From Azotimanducus sp963663145 (GTDB lineage: Bacteria; Pseudomonadota; Gammaproteobacteria; Pseudomonadales; Azotimanducaceae), in contig OY760134.1 in NCBI GenBank assembly GCA_963663145.1, positions 1,054,001-1,118,000 on the forward strand: DNA of 64,000 bases, in the 5' to 3' direction. The translations under genes and the position numbers were made by a program. Of the stretch, positions 7,843 to 16,380 are shown one piece after another (position 1 is the first letter of the stretch; each line of letters starts with the position of its first letter). A model generated the notes under the pieces. It was not told the origin of the DNA and did no database searches. It saw nothing but the letters and a program-made list of their open reading frames with translations.

Positions 7843-8628
7843 TTAGCGGTTCTCCGCGAACAAATCACGCTTGTTGAAGGCCCCGGTGAGGAAGCGGAGG
7901 AAAGCCTTACGGCGGGTCAACCACACCACGCGTGCGCCGTTCTTGTTCGCTCGCAGTACGCCGTCGACAAGAAAGGGCGCCACGGTGTCCACAGTATCGC
8001 CAAGGATATTGAAGATCCGTTTGGCACTTTGCCATTCAGGGGAGTCGTGGTCATAGTCTCCCTTCAAGAGGTCCGTCACCACGATCCCGGGGCTCAGTGC
8101 GCAGACTTGAACGGGGCTGTCTTGGCATTCTTTGCTAAGCGCCTTGTTCAGATAGGACACGGCGCGCTTGCTGGCGCCATACACGCTCATGCCGGGGGCT
8201 GTCTGTCCGCCCGAGCCGAAGCCCTCCATGTTCCAGATCTGCCCACCGCCTTGCGCTTGCATGCCGCGTAGCGCAACGCTACTGGCCAGCAACAGGCCTG
8301 TCAGATTGACCTGAATGACGCGCTCGATGTCCGATGCGGTCGCATCGCCAAGCAGCGAACGCGTGCTGGTGCCGGCGTTATTGATCCACATGTCCACGCG
8401 CCCAAAGGCTTGCCGCGCCTCATCCCATAGCCGCTTTACGTCTGAAGCATCGGAAATTTCGCAGCTCAGGCCCCTGACCGACTCGGCCGGTGAAAGTTCC
8501 GCGACGACCGCGTCCACCGTCCGCTCGCTGCGACCGCTGACCATCACCTTGCATCCGCGGGCGAGAAATTCTCTCGCAAGGCCGAGGCCGAGGCCGCGCG
8601 TGCTGCCTGTGATCACGACCGATTTCAT
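7843..8628 (-). CDS. Short-chain dehydrogenase resembling chlorophyll b reductase (NYC1/NOL type)
   Basis: The 261-residue protein is a classical SDR: TGSTRGLGLGLA at residues 8-19 binds NAD(P)H, INNAG is at 82-86 and the catalytic Tyr150 and Lys154 lie in VYGASKR. Beyond the general fold it shares the NYC1/NOL-type pattern: VDMWINNAGT, QIWNMEGFGSGG (130-141), ALSPGIVVTDLL, a downstream FNI, and a tail with VVWLTRRKAFLRFL. Plant NYC1 and NOL reduce the 7-formyl group of chlorophyll b to 7-hydroxymethyl. It is divergent from the calycin-like gene at 8697, with 68 bp between them. The family placement is from remembered plant sequences and should be tested by phylogeny. Confidence 0.7.
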   Translation of the reverse strand: MKSVVITGSTRGLGLGLAREFLARGCKVMVSGRSERTVDAVVAELSPAESVRGLSCEISDASDVKRLWDEARQAFGRVDMWINNAGTSTRSLLGDATASDIERVIQVNLTGLLLASSVALRGMQAQGGGQIWNMEGFGSGGQTAPGMSVYGASKRAVSYLNKALSKECQDSPVQVCALSPGIVVTDLLKGDYDHDSPEWQSAKRIFNILGDTVDTVAPFLVDGVLRANKNGARVVWLTRRKAFLRFLTGAFNKRDLFAENR

Positions 8629-8696
8629 TGTGTGATCTCCACTGTGTTGACCTCCGCTGTTGGCCTAGCCGACCAAGTCTCATATATTATTGGCGA

Positions 8697-9314
8697 ATGC
8701 CTCATCCATTCCGCAGTTTTCCGGTCGGCTCGGTTGGAAACAACCTGATGCAACTGCGGGGTACTTGGCACGACCACATCGAACTCTACAACTTGGACGG
8801 CACACCTCTTACGGACGATTCCGCCGTAGGCAGCGGCAGCCCCGGACCAGGCCCCTTCGAAAATCTCGTCTATATCGACTTTGACGGGGAGCGCTTCGCG
8901 CTGACCAATGTGCATATACGTGGCCGGCCACCGGCGGCCAAGACCTTCACCGGCTGCTTGCGGGAGCATCTGTTGGTGTTCGATTCGCTCGGGCCCGGTG
9001 CCTACGAGAATATCGGCGTCTCGGGCGGGCCGGGCGTGTTGACTTTCTCTGCGAGACAGCTTGATGCGGCAACCAATACCTACATGGAACCGGATTTTAT
9101 TATGCTCACCGCCCCCGGGACGCGGATCAGACACACCGTCTTGTACCGAAACGGCGAGGCCGTGCGAACCTTGACGGCTAAGGGGACGCGCCTGCTGCCG
9201 ACTTGCGAAAGCCGCCATGCGCTCGACCCTAGGGGCATTGACGGTCCGGTACATGAAGCGCCTTTCCAATCCTCGATCTGGAATCATCTCTGCGAGGCGG
9301 ATCAACCGCCTTGA
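8697..9314 (+). CDS. Calycin/lipocalin-like protein (DUF3598-like)
   Basis: The 205-residue protein starts at the ATG at 8697 (MPHPFRSFPVG); the frame is open further upstream but without a better start. The pattern NLMQLRGTWHDHIELYNLDG followed by alternating beta strands with ENLVYIDFDG, FIMLTAPGTRIRHTVLY and VRTLTAKGTRL looks like the beta barrel of DUF3598 and CpcS/CpcT-type calycins. Members of that fold bind or ligate bilins in cyanobacteria. No signal peptide is visible, so it is likely cytoplasmic. It precedes a second, larger calycin-like protein by 34 bp. A role in holding a tetrapyrrole is inference. Confidence 0.6.
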   Translation: MPHPFRSFPVGSVGNNLMQLRGTWHDHIELYNLDGTPLTDDSAVGSGSPGPGPFENLVYIDFDGERFALTNVHIRGRPPAAKTFTGCLREHLLVFDSLGPGAYENIGVSGGPGVLTFSARQLDAATNTYMEPDFIMLTAPGTRIRHTVLYRNGEAVRTLTAKGTRLLPTCESRHALDPRGIDGPVHEAPFQSSIWNHLCEADQPP

Positions 9315-9324
9315 TATTCATCAA
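9311..9324 (+). promoter_or_regulatory. Perfect FNR-type palindrome
   Basis: TTGAT-ATTC-ATCAA matches the FNR consensus at all ten defined positions. It overlaps the stop codon of the upstream calycin-like gene and ends 24 bp before the ATG at 9349. It is too close for class II activation at that start, so it may repress, or serve another start site. A chance match in 64 kb is not excluded. Confidence 0.4.
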
Positions 9325-9348
9325 CCGAGACGCACAGGAGAAGCCAGC

Positions 9349-10317
9349 ATGACACAACCACAAGCAAGCAACTGGCAACAAGCCATCACCGGCCAGTGGC
9401 ACGGCTGTCCTTCTCTGTTTGAAGCGGACGGTACGCATGTTGGAACGAACAAGGTTGAGCGTGCCAGCGAGTTTCGGGATGGGTGCACCACCTATTGGAT
9501 GGACACCAAATTCGATGCCACGGGACCGCTGATGGACCGCTTTGAGATTGGCGCGCGCATGGAATTCGGTGTGGTGGATTCCGATCAAGACAGAATCTAC
9601 ACGGGTCCGGACTTCTTTGGTTCTGGCAGACCCTTTGGGCTGTTGGTTGATTCGAATTATTTCTCGCCCGGATGGAACGCCAATCTGCGCACGGTGAATC
9701 ATGTGGTGCCCGAATTGGGGCTACAGGTGTACTCTTCGCAACTCTTTGAAGCCGACACCCTCATCTCGGTATTCAACGGTCTCTATGTCGTCACTCAGGA
9801 CGATCAGGACGATACGGAAACGAAACGCAAAGTTGAAGCGTTTCTGGCAAAGGAGAAGCGGGAAGGGGGCAGTCCCTTCAATCTTCCGGTGAAATTCGAA
9901 GGAGTCTTCAGCGGCGAGTTTGAAGTCTTTGACTGCGAACAACAGTATGTGGGAAAGATGCGGGTGCGCATGACCCATACACCCGTCAATCTGCTTCATT
10001 CGCGCCAGACCATTGAGCTTGAGGGCATCCTCAATCACCAATGGAGTGCGCTGCGCACCCGCAACGGAAACAGCCATCAGTATCACGGTGCGGATCTGTA
10101 CGGGAATGGCAAATCCTATGGCCGTTACCTCTTCAGCATCCGGCATGTCTACGGACAAGCCTTCAAGTTCTGGTCGCGGGAGGTGGTGATCGACGATGCG
10201 CACAGCCTTGTCTGTGCTTGGCAGTTCTTTCGCTCTCAGAAAGAGGCCTATATGGCCTTCGGCGTGCTGCGTTTCGAAGTAGGCGACAATCTACTTGAGG
10301 CCAACTATTTGCAGTGA
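9349..10317 (+). CDS. Two-domain calycin-like beta-barrel protein
   Basis: The 322-residue product starts at the ATG at 9349, preceded by AGGAG with 8 bp spacing. The N-terminal half opens with ITGQWHGCPSLFEADGTHVG and includes FFGSGRPFGLLVDSNYFSPGW. The second half has FEGVFSGEFEVFDCEQQYVG and is rich in aromatic beta strands (YGRYLFSIRHVYGQAFKFW). Each half resembles a lipocalin-type barrel, related in style to the gene just upstream. No catalytic motif and no signal peptide are visible. It is followed by the Crp/Fnr regulator after 47 bp. It could be a binding protein for the pathway substrate, which is inference. Confidence 0.6.
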   Translation: MTQPQASNWQQAITGQWHGCPSLFEADGTHVGTNKVERASEFRDGCTTYWMDTKFDATGPLMDRFEIGARMEFGVVDSDQDRIYTGPDFFGSGRPFGLLVDSNYFSPGWNANLRTVNHVVPELGLQVYSSQLFEADTLISVFNGLYVVTQDDQDDTETKRKVEAFLAKEKREGGSPFNLPVKFEGVFSGEFEVFDCEQQYVGKMRVRMTHTPVNLLHSRQTIELEGILNHQWSALRTRNGNSHQYHGADLYGNGKSYGRYLFSIRHVYGQAFKFWSREVVIDDAHSLVCAWQFFRSQKEAYMAFGVLRFEVGDNLLEANYLQ

Positions 10318-10364
10318 GGAAAAGGCGTTAAGATACGCTTATTGAGGAGGAACAAGGACTTGAG

Positions 10365-11048
10365 TTGGCTGAAACCAAGAGCGCTTGCCATAACGAACCC
10401 TTCACGATCTACCATTGCTTGGACGAGGATGCCCTCCGGCAGCTCGATGGAATCGCCAGCCATCGCGACCTTGAAGCTGGAGAGTATCTGCTTGTGCAGC
10501 ATACCCCGGCGCGAGCCGCCTACGTCCTAGAGTCCGGAAAGCTCATGATGGAGCGTTCGTCGTCACTTGGGCGCAGGCAGGTGATCGCCTTTGCCCATAC
10601 CGGCAACTTCATCGGCATCACGCACAACGACTACTACGAATTCACGGTTTCCGCATTGACCAATGCCAGAGTGACAGTACTGCCGCTCGATCAATTCGTG
10701 GCGCTTCAAGACAAATATTCGCAACTCAAAGACAACGTTCGCTGCATCGGCGGCAATATCCTTGCACACGCCCTCGATCAGGTGTTCGCACTCGGCCAGA
10801 AGAAGGCGCACGAGCGGCTATGTTTCTTGCTCAAGCAGCTTTCGGACCAACAGCCGAAAGGGCCGGTGCAGCGCATCGAACTTGTGATGATGCGCGAGGA
10901 CATCGGCGATTATCTGGGGCTCGCGATCGAGACCGTCAGCCGGGCCTTCACGAAGCTCAAAAATGATGGCGTGATCAACATCTATTCAGCGCATAGCGTT
11001 GAGATTCTTGATCCGGAAAAACTCGCCGAGTTGGCGCTCTCGGATTGA
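10365..11048 (+). CDS. Crp/Fnr-family transcription regulator with FNR-type recognition helix
   Basis: The 227-residue protein has an N-terminal cyclic-nucleotide-binding-type barrel (GEYLLVQHTPARAAYVLESG), a long dimer helix and a winged helix-turn-helix with IGDYLGLAIETVSRAFTKL. Glu189, Ser192 and Arg193 are the E-x-x-S-R residues that read TTGAT half-sites in FNR. The N-terminus has only Cys8 and Cys18, with Cys127 in the barrel. The closely spaced cysteine triplet of oxygen-sensing FNR is absent, so the signal is something else. The start is a TTG at 10365 with GAGGAGG 14 bp upstream, and the frame closes at a TAA at 10329. It is the best candidate regulator of the island. Confidence 0.85.
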   Translation: MAETKSACHNEPFTIYHCLDEDALRQLDGIASHRDLEAGEYLLVQHTPARAAYVLESGKLMMERSSSLGRRQVIAFAHTGNFIGITHNDYYEFTVSALTNARVTVLPLDQFVALQDKYSQLKDNVRCIGGNILAHALDQVFALGQKKAHERLCFLLKQLSDQQPKGPVQRIELVMMREDIGDYLGLAIETVSRAFTKLKNDGVINIYSAHSVEILDPEKLAELALSD

Positions 11049-11056
11049 ATCCAAGT

Positions 11057-11704
11057 TCAGGGGTGCTTTCGCGCGAGGAAGCGTTCGGTCAGCAAGAGGC
11101 TGAAGACGAACACCACTTCGGCGCCGTTGCTGGCCAAATAGCCCCATGGCTGCGAGCCGACGCTCATGTTGACCAGCAGTATGCAGAGCGCACCGGCGAA
11201 GAGTCCCGGCCAACCTGTTCGTTGCCATAGGATGACTCCCGCTAGAATCAACAGCAGGTTCACGGCGATGGTCCCCAATGGCGGCAGCTCGGAAAGGCTG
11301 GTGAGTCTCGTGTGACCCAGTACTTCGGTGGGAATTAGTTCGAGTTGTCCTACATCGAACCAGAATCCGTAACACCAAGCGATGATCGCGACTATCCAGC
11401 AGAAGGCCGTGAAGTCACGTCGGTTGGCGACCAGAACCGCTGATCGCCGCAAGGCGGAGAGCGCGAAGGGAATGAGCAGCGGCAGAAGGGCCGCATGCAG
11501 AACGAACCGGCCCGCCGAGGCCCCGAGGTACCAAGCGCTGCCCACACCGAGATTGCCGAGACTCAACATCAGGTTGTCGTAAATCATGCCAGTTATGATG
11601 ACCCTCAGCATCCACAAGCGAGCGGAAGCATGGTGGACGATTTTGAACGACCACCCCAGCAAAGCAAGCTGCGCCCCGGCAACGCCAACGAACCAAATCT
11701 CCAT
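11057..11704 (-). CDS. Conserved multi-spanning membrane protein, unknown function
   Basis: The 215-residue product has about six to seven hydrophobic segments. A polar motif GMIYDNLMLSLGNLG lies after the second segment and HAALLPLLIPFAL in the third. The end is positively charged (ERFLARKHP), pointing to the cytoplasm. I do not recognise the family. It is convergent with the Crp/Fnr gene (8 bp apart) and divergent from the RCCR-like gene at 11784, so it probably shares a regulatory region with the latter. Confidence 0.6.
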   Translation of the reverse strand: MEIWFVGVAGAQLALLGWSFKIVHHASARLWMLRVIITGMIYDNLMLSLGNLGVGSAWYLGASAGRFVLHAALLPLLIPFALSALRRSAVLVANRRDFTAFCWIVAIIAWCYGFWFDVGQLELIPTEVLGHTRLTSLSELPPLGTIAVNLLLILAGVILWQRTGWPGLFAGALCILLVNMSVGSQPWGYLASNGAEVVFVFSLLLTERFLARKHP

Positions 11705-11783
11705 AGCTTGATTGTATAGACATCACTTTCCCCAAGAGGGGTGAGTGTGGGATTCAATGCTGCCTATGGGCTGATCCTGCATA

Positions 11784-12626
11784 ATGATGTCTCAATCATC
11801 CAATTGGGGTTCATTGCCAATGGCTAGGTCGACGCGGTCGCTGATGGATGAGGTTGCCGAGCGGCCCGATATGGATAATCGGGCGACGTTCGATGCGCTC
11901 TGGGGACTTCTTGGGCAGCAGTTCGATAAGGTCTCCGCTCGTTTCGAACTGCAACGGGACCCGTCCACCGCCGAATTGCAACCCTATAAGGCCATTGACG
12001 GTAGCGGCGCTGGCGGCAATTTGAGTACCTTTACCGGCCCCGAGATCGACTGGCTCGTCTATTCATGGGTCGGCAATCCGAAACTCAGCTTCAGCAACAT
12101 GCATCTCACGGTGAGCCTGTCGAGCAAGTTCGATGCCCCCCATCTCGGCTTGGCCTTTGGCACGGCGCCGGACATTTTTTTCTACATGGACTTCATACCC
12201 CGCAAAGATCTCGCGGCCAATCCCGAGTACATGGACAAGTACTACCGCGAGTTGAACGAAGAACACCTGCGCCTGCAGGACGACCCTGGCCTGTCGAGCT
12301 TCATCAGCCGCAGCCTCTACATGCGCGTCACCCAAACGGCCGCCAGTCTGTGCTTCACCTTTGCGGACAACGAGGAGAACATGACGACTCTTCGAGAAAC
12401 CGTCGACACACTTACGGACCAGTGGCTCGTCAACGTCAACAAGTCGGCGATCGTTCCTGAAGCCGATCGTCCCGTCCAAGCGGCGAGGGATGAGTTCATT
12501 CGCCGCGAGATCGCAGTCCGCGATCCCATGAACGCCATGGTCGAGAAGATGTACGGAAGGCCGCTGACCGCCAAGCTCGTCGACGCGCTCTGGGGTGGTG
12601 GGCGTGAATTGCGCAGGCCGGAATAG
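11784..12626 (+). CDS. Red chlorophyll catabolite reductase-like protein
   Basis: The 280-residue protein aligns by eye with plant RCCR over most of its length. EIDWLVYSWV, NMHLTVSLSSKFDAPHLGL, YMDFIPRKDLAANPEYMDKYY (split here only for reading), SSFISRSLYMRVTQTAASLCF and MVEKMYGRPLTAKLVDAL correspond in order to conserved plant blocks such as LDLPxRKDLVLxPDYL and RMFGxEV. Plant RCCR reduces the ring-opened red chlorophyll catabolite with ferredoxin. The residue aligned with the plant active-site glutamate is Ala125, so specificity may differ. No plastid-type targeting extension is present. The chlorophyllase-like frame follows directly and may overlap its end. RCCR homologues are rarely noted in heterotrophic bacteria. 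Confidence 0.75.
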   Translation: MMSQSSNWGSLPMARSTRSLMDEVAERPDMDNRATFDALWGLLGQQFDKVSARFELQRDPSTAELQPYKAIDGSGAGGNLSTFTGPEIDWLVYSWVGNPKLSFSNMHLTVSLSSKFDAPHLGLAFGTAPDIFFYMDFIPRKDLAANPEYMDKYYRELNEEHLRLQDDPGLSSFISRSLYMRVTQTAASLCFTFADNEENMTTLRETVDTLTDQWLVNVNKSAIVPEADRPVQAARDEFIRREIAVRDPMNAMVEKMYGRPLTAKLVDALWGGGRELRRPE

Positions 12627-12681
12627 TCGGCATGCGGCGAATATTGCCTTGGTGAATCCCGTGGCTCGAACGGTAAAGGGC

Positions 12682-13668
12682 ATGCCGGTCAGAGCCTTGT
12701 ACCGCGCCGTGTGCGTCGCCGGTCGCCTGGCACCCTATGACAACCTCACGCTGAAGTTGTATTACCCATGCAGCTTCGGGAACACCTTCGAAGAACGGGA
12801 CACGGGTTTTGTGCCCCCTGACAAAGCGCGTGCCCCCTTCCCGGTGGTCATCGTCATGCCGGGGGTGAATATCTCCCAAGAAGCCTATGGCTGGATTGCG
12901 CAGGCTCTGGCGTCTGCGGGATTCGTTGCGGTCACCTACACTTGGGTGACGGTTGAAATCGGCGAGCGCATCAGCCTCAGCCCGGGCGTGACCCTTGATG
13001 CCCTGCATCGCGACCGCTATGGTCAGGCACCCTCTTGTCCGGCGCTGCCCGCGATTCTCGACGAAATCGAGCGTGTGCAACAGGACAGTTTGCTTGCCGG
13101 TTGCCTGGACCTGAAACGGGTCGTGCTCGGCGGTCATTCCGCAGGCGGCACCATGGCGCTCGTCAACGCCAAGCCAGAATGGGTTCCGGGTATTCGCGCT
13201 GCATTCGCCTACGCGGCGCATACAGCCGGCAATTTGCATCTGGGCTGGTCTGCAAGCTGCATCATGCCGCTTTCTCCTCGCTTGCCGTTGCTCATTATGG
13301 GCGGTAGCCGTGACGGGGTCATTGCCGCGAGCAGCTACCGGTACCGCGAGGCCGGCAGCGAAGTCTCAGATGACCAGATTGAGCGCACCTTTCACGAAGG
13401 AGTCACGGGGAATGGCGGTGACCGGCATTTGTTGATCTTGGAGGGTGCCAATCACTTCTCCTTTGTTTGGCCTCAAGATACCGCCACCGGACGCCCTTTT
13501 TTGGACCGCAAGGCGCGTGGCAGCGGTAAACAATTGCGCGCCTACATGGCGGAGCTCATCGTTCACTTTTGCCGACGGGTTTGCATGGGCGATATCGCCT
13601 CGGCGACGGCCTTCGCGGCCTTGTGCAGCAAGGACCATCCGCTGGTGTCGATGGCCGAAACAAAATAG
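12682..13668 (+). CDS. Chlorophyllase-like alpha/beta hydrolase
   Basis: The 328-residue product (from the ATG at 12682; the frame is open from a GTG at 12595, overlapping the RCCR-like gene) is an alpha/beta hydrolase. It begins with DNLTLKLYYPC, then PFPVVIVMPGVNISQEAYGW, ALASAGFVAVTYTW, the nucleophile elbow GGHSAGG with Ser153, an acid at Asp211 in GGSRDG and a His258 in EGANHFSF. Plant chlorophyllases have the same order with HG...Y..ASHGF and GHSRGG. Chlorophyllase removes phytol from chlorophyll. Placement right behind the RCCR-like gene supports this, but dienelactone hydrolase-like esterases of other specificity share the fold. Confidence 0.65.
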   Translation: MPVRALYRAVCVAGRLAPYDNLTLKLYYPCSFGNTFEERDTGFVPPDKARAPFPVVIVMPGVNISQEAYGWIAQALASAGFVAVTYTWVTVEIGERISLSPGVTLDALHRDRYGQAPSCPALPAILDEIERVQQDSLLAGCLDLKRVVLGGHSAGGTMALVNAKPEWVPGIRAAFAYAAHTAGNLHLGWSASCIMPLSPRLPLLIMGGSRDGVIAASSYRYREAGSEVSDDQIERTFHEGVTGNGGDRHLLILEGANHFSFVWPQDTATGRPFLDRKARGSGKQLRAYMAELIVHFCRRVCMGDIASATAFAALCSKDHPLVSMAETK

Positions 13669-13712
13669 CGCCACCAAACAGGACAGAACTCTCCTTTAAG
13701 GGCAGAGGAAAG

Positions 13713-16340
13713 TTACAGGCTGTAGTTCACCGTGAGGCCCATGGTACGCCGTGCGCCCAGACCGACGATGTAGCGGGTGAAGGACGGCAGCACGAAGCTG
13801 TTGGCCGCGTATTCCTCGTCGAATATGTTCCGCCCCCAAAGCGTGACACTCCAATCGTCAGTGCTGAGATTGACGTTCGCGTTGGAGAGTGTGCGGTCAC
13901 CGTTGTGGGCGAGGTTCAAGGGTGTGGCATACATCTTGCTCCGATAGTTCACATCGATGCGTGCGCTCAACTGCCACCCGCCCGCGAAATAGTGGCTGTA
14001 GTTCAGCCCAGCACCATATTGCCACTTGGACGTGCGCTCCACTTGGTTGCCATCGACGCTGCCGTCGGCTGGGCAGACGCTGTTGTTGCAGCCCCAAGAC
14101 GAGGTTGGGCCAGCGACGGCACTCTGGTAGACGGCATCTTGGTATTGGGCGTCGCTGTAGGCGAGATGATAGTCAACAAAGAAACGCTCGGTCGCGACAA
14201 TTAGTCCGTCAACCTCGAAGCCGACGACCTCGGCATCGCCTATATTGCCCACCACATCGGTGGTCCAGGCATCGCGGGTCGAGGCAGCCTCGACCCCCTG
14301 CACGTCTTGCCAGTCGATCAGGTAGAAGGCGGCGTTGAAGGTGAAGCGATCATTGAAGAAACGATTCTTGCTGCCGATCTCGTAGGTGATGTTCTTCTCT
14401 TCCTCGTAGACCGCCTGACCGGGGTTCGCGGATGGATCAACCGCATTGAAGCCGCCCGTCTTGACGCCCGACGCGACCAGTCCGTAGAGCATGTTGGAGT
14501 CCGTGGGGGTCCATTCGAGTATCACCCTCGGCGTGAAAAAGTTGAATGTTTCGTCATCGCTCGACGCCACGTTGCCGGGTAAGGGATCCCCGAAGGTGGT
14601 AGAGAACTGTTCGAACGACTGATCCTCCGAGGTATAGCGTGCTTCCAAAGCCAGCGTGAATTGGTCGGAAATTCGCCACTCCACGTCGCCAAAAAGGGCG
14701 GTAATGGTGTCTTCGTGGGTCGCGTGATTTCCCAGCACGCCGCTGCCGGTGTCGTAGACATGCGGTATGCCAACGTTGATTTGGCCCGGAACTACCGGCA
14801 CCACCGCGATGTATGCGCCGTCAAGCGGATTCGAGCCTCGCGGAACCCGGGCGCGGCAGTTCGCATCGCTGTTGCAGGGCGGCAAGAAGTAGAAGGTGCC
14901 GCCATCCTGATCGTCGGTTTCTGAATAGTACACGCCGATTCGCGCCGTCAAGGTTTCGGTGCGCCTGGTCAGACGAATCTCGTGACTGGTTGCCTTGAGC
15001 GATTCGCTTGGGTTGGCATTGAAGGTCGCTGCGTGCGCAATGGCCCCGAGCGATCCTGGCGGGCCGAGTTGCTGAATGAACGGCGGAAAGGGGGTCACGG
15101 CAACCGGCACGTGTGGCACGGTGGAGCCCACTAGGCTGGCGCGGCCTTCGACCGTTCCGAAATTGTCTGCTTGGTGGTCGACATCGCCGAATTGGTAGCT
15201 CAGGCTCCAAGACTCCGTCAGATCGTAGTTGAAGTTGAATCGGGTGATCTTTGAGACTGAATCGAGCGCAACGGAACGCGGATCGACGATGACTTGACCA
15301 GCCGTGCCGCCGAATCCCGCAGCCGTGAGCTTGGGATCCGTCAAGGCTGGCGGCGAATTGGGGAGCTCGCCGCAATAGGCATGGGGCCCGACGGCCGGGA
15401 AGGGTGCGCGGCTGCTAAAGGTCATGGTGTTGTTGCAGTTGGCGGCCAGCGGAGCCAGAAACGCGAAAAACGGCGGACCGGAGAATTCCGAGGATTCGTA
15501 GGCGTAGCGCGCACCATTTAGGTCGTAGAACGCCTGTGGCTCGCGCAGCGACTCGGTTTCGTAGTAGCTGAGCTGCGTCTCCATCCGATCGCTCGGCGTC
15601 CAGCGCAAAGTGGCGGAAAAGAACTGATCGTCCCAGCCGCCCAATTTGTCGTTGGTGCCCGCGTCGCTACCCGGACCCATGTCGGCAAACGGGTGGTTGT
15701 TGTCGGTATGGCCATCGAACTCCGAATAGCCCACCGAGATGCGAAGATGTAAGCTTTGCGCCAGCAAGGGAATCGACAGGCTCCCTTGCGCATCCAGCCG
15801 ACCGCCGTCGCCATAGGTGGCGCGCACATCACCGGAGAAGTCTTCACTCGGCTGGCTGGAAATATAGTTCACCACGCCCGCGAAGGCATTGCGGCCGAAC
15901 TGCGCATTCTGCGGACCCTTGACGACTTCTACGCGTTCGAGGTTCATCAGTCCTGGGTTGATCATGGATTGGCGCTGCAGGTAGATGCCGTCGAGAAACA
16001 CGGCCGTATTCTGTATGCGGGCGGTCGTGAAGGTCTGTCCAAGGCTCCGTATCACCGCTGCGGTGGACAGCCCGGCGGTTGCGAAGTTCTCGTAGACGAG
16101 ACCGGATGTTTCTTGCGAGATGTCCTGCAGGTCTTGGAATCCGCGCTGCCGAAACTGATCGTCGCTGAACGCGGTGACCGAGAGCGGCACCTCCTGCAAG
16201 GTGTCTTCGCGCTTGCGGGCCGTGACGATGATCTCCTCGATGATTGTGGAGGCGCCGCTCTCGGCGATCGCCGCGGGCGGCACGCCCCCGATCATGCCAA
16301 CAGTGACCGTAAGATAGATCAAGTGCTTGATTGATTTCAT
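13713..16340 (-). CDS. TonB-dependent outer membrane receptor
   Basis: The 875-residue protein has a signal peptide (MKSIKHLIYLTVTVGMIGG, processed near AIAES), a TonB box-like EEIIVTARKRED at about residues 35-46, a plug domain (QEVPLSVTAFS, GVVNYISSQPS) and a long beta barrel ending in an aromatic-flanked strand (RRTMGLTVNYSL). It follows the Rieske oxygenase gene after 40 bp on the same strand, so the two are probably co-transcribed. Such receptors import large scarce ligands, for example siderophores, heme, cobalamin or glycans. In this context a tetrapyrrole such as a chlorophyll derivative is a reasonable guess. No ExbB/ExbD/TonB genes are in the window. Confidence 0.92.
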   Translation of the reverse strand: MKSIKHLIYLTVTVGMIGGVPPAAIAESGASTIIEEIIVTARKREDTLQEVPLSVTAFSDDQFRQRGFQDLQDISQETSGLVYENFATAGLSTAAVIRSLGQTFTTARIQNTAVFLDGIYLQRQSMINPGLMNLERVEVVKGPQNAQFGRNAFAGVVNYISSQPSEDFSGDVRATYGDGGRLDAQGSLSIPLLAQSLHLRISVGYSEFDGHTDNNHPFADMGPGSDAGTNDKLGGWDDQFFSATLRWTPSDRMETQLSYYETESLREPQAFYDLNGARYAYESSEFSGPPFFAFLAPLAANCNNTMTFSSRAPFPAVGPHAYCGELPNSPPALTDPKLTAAGFGGTAGQVIVDPRSVALDSVSKITRFNFNYDLTESWSLSYQFGDVDHQADNFGTVEGRASLVGSTVPHVPVAVTPFPPFIQQLGPPGSLGAIAHAATFNANPSESLKATSHEIRLTRRTETLTARIGVYYSETDDQDGGTFYFLPPCNSDANCRARVPRGSNPLDGAYIAVVPVVPGQINVGIPHVYDTGSGVLGNHATHEDTITALFGDVEWRISDQFTLALEARYTSEDQSFEQFSTTFGDPLPGNVASSDDETFNFFTPRVILEWTPTDSNMLYGLVASGVKTGGFNAVDPSANPGQAVYEEEKNITYEIGSKNRFFNDRFTFNAAFYLIDWQDVQGVEAASTRDAWTTDVVGNIGDAEVVGFEVDGLIVATERFFVDYHLAYSDAQYQDAVYQSAVAGPTSSWGCNNSVCPADGSVDGNQVERTSKWQYGAGLNYSHYFAGGWQLSARIDVNYRSKMYATPLNLAHNGDRTLSNANVNLSTDDWSVTLWGRNIFDEEYAANSFVLPSFTRYIVGLGARRTMGLTVNYSL

Positions 16341-16380
16341 GCTGTTCTCCTATTTTGTTGATGACCAGATTCTGTCCGCG

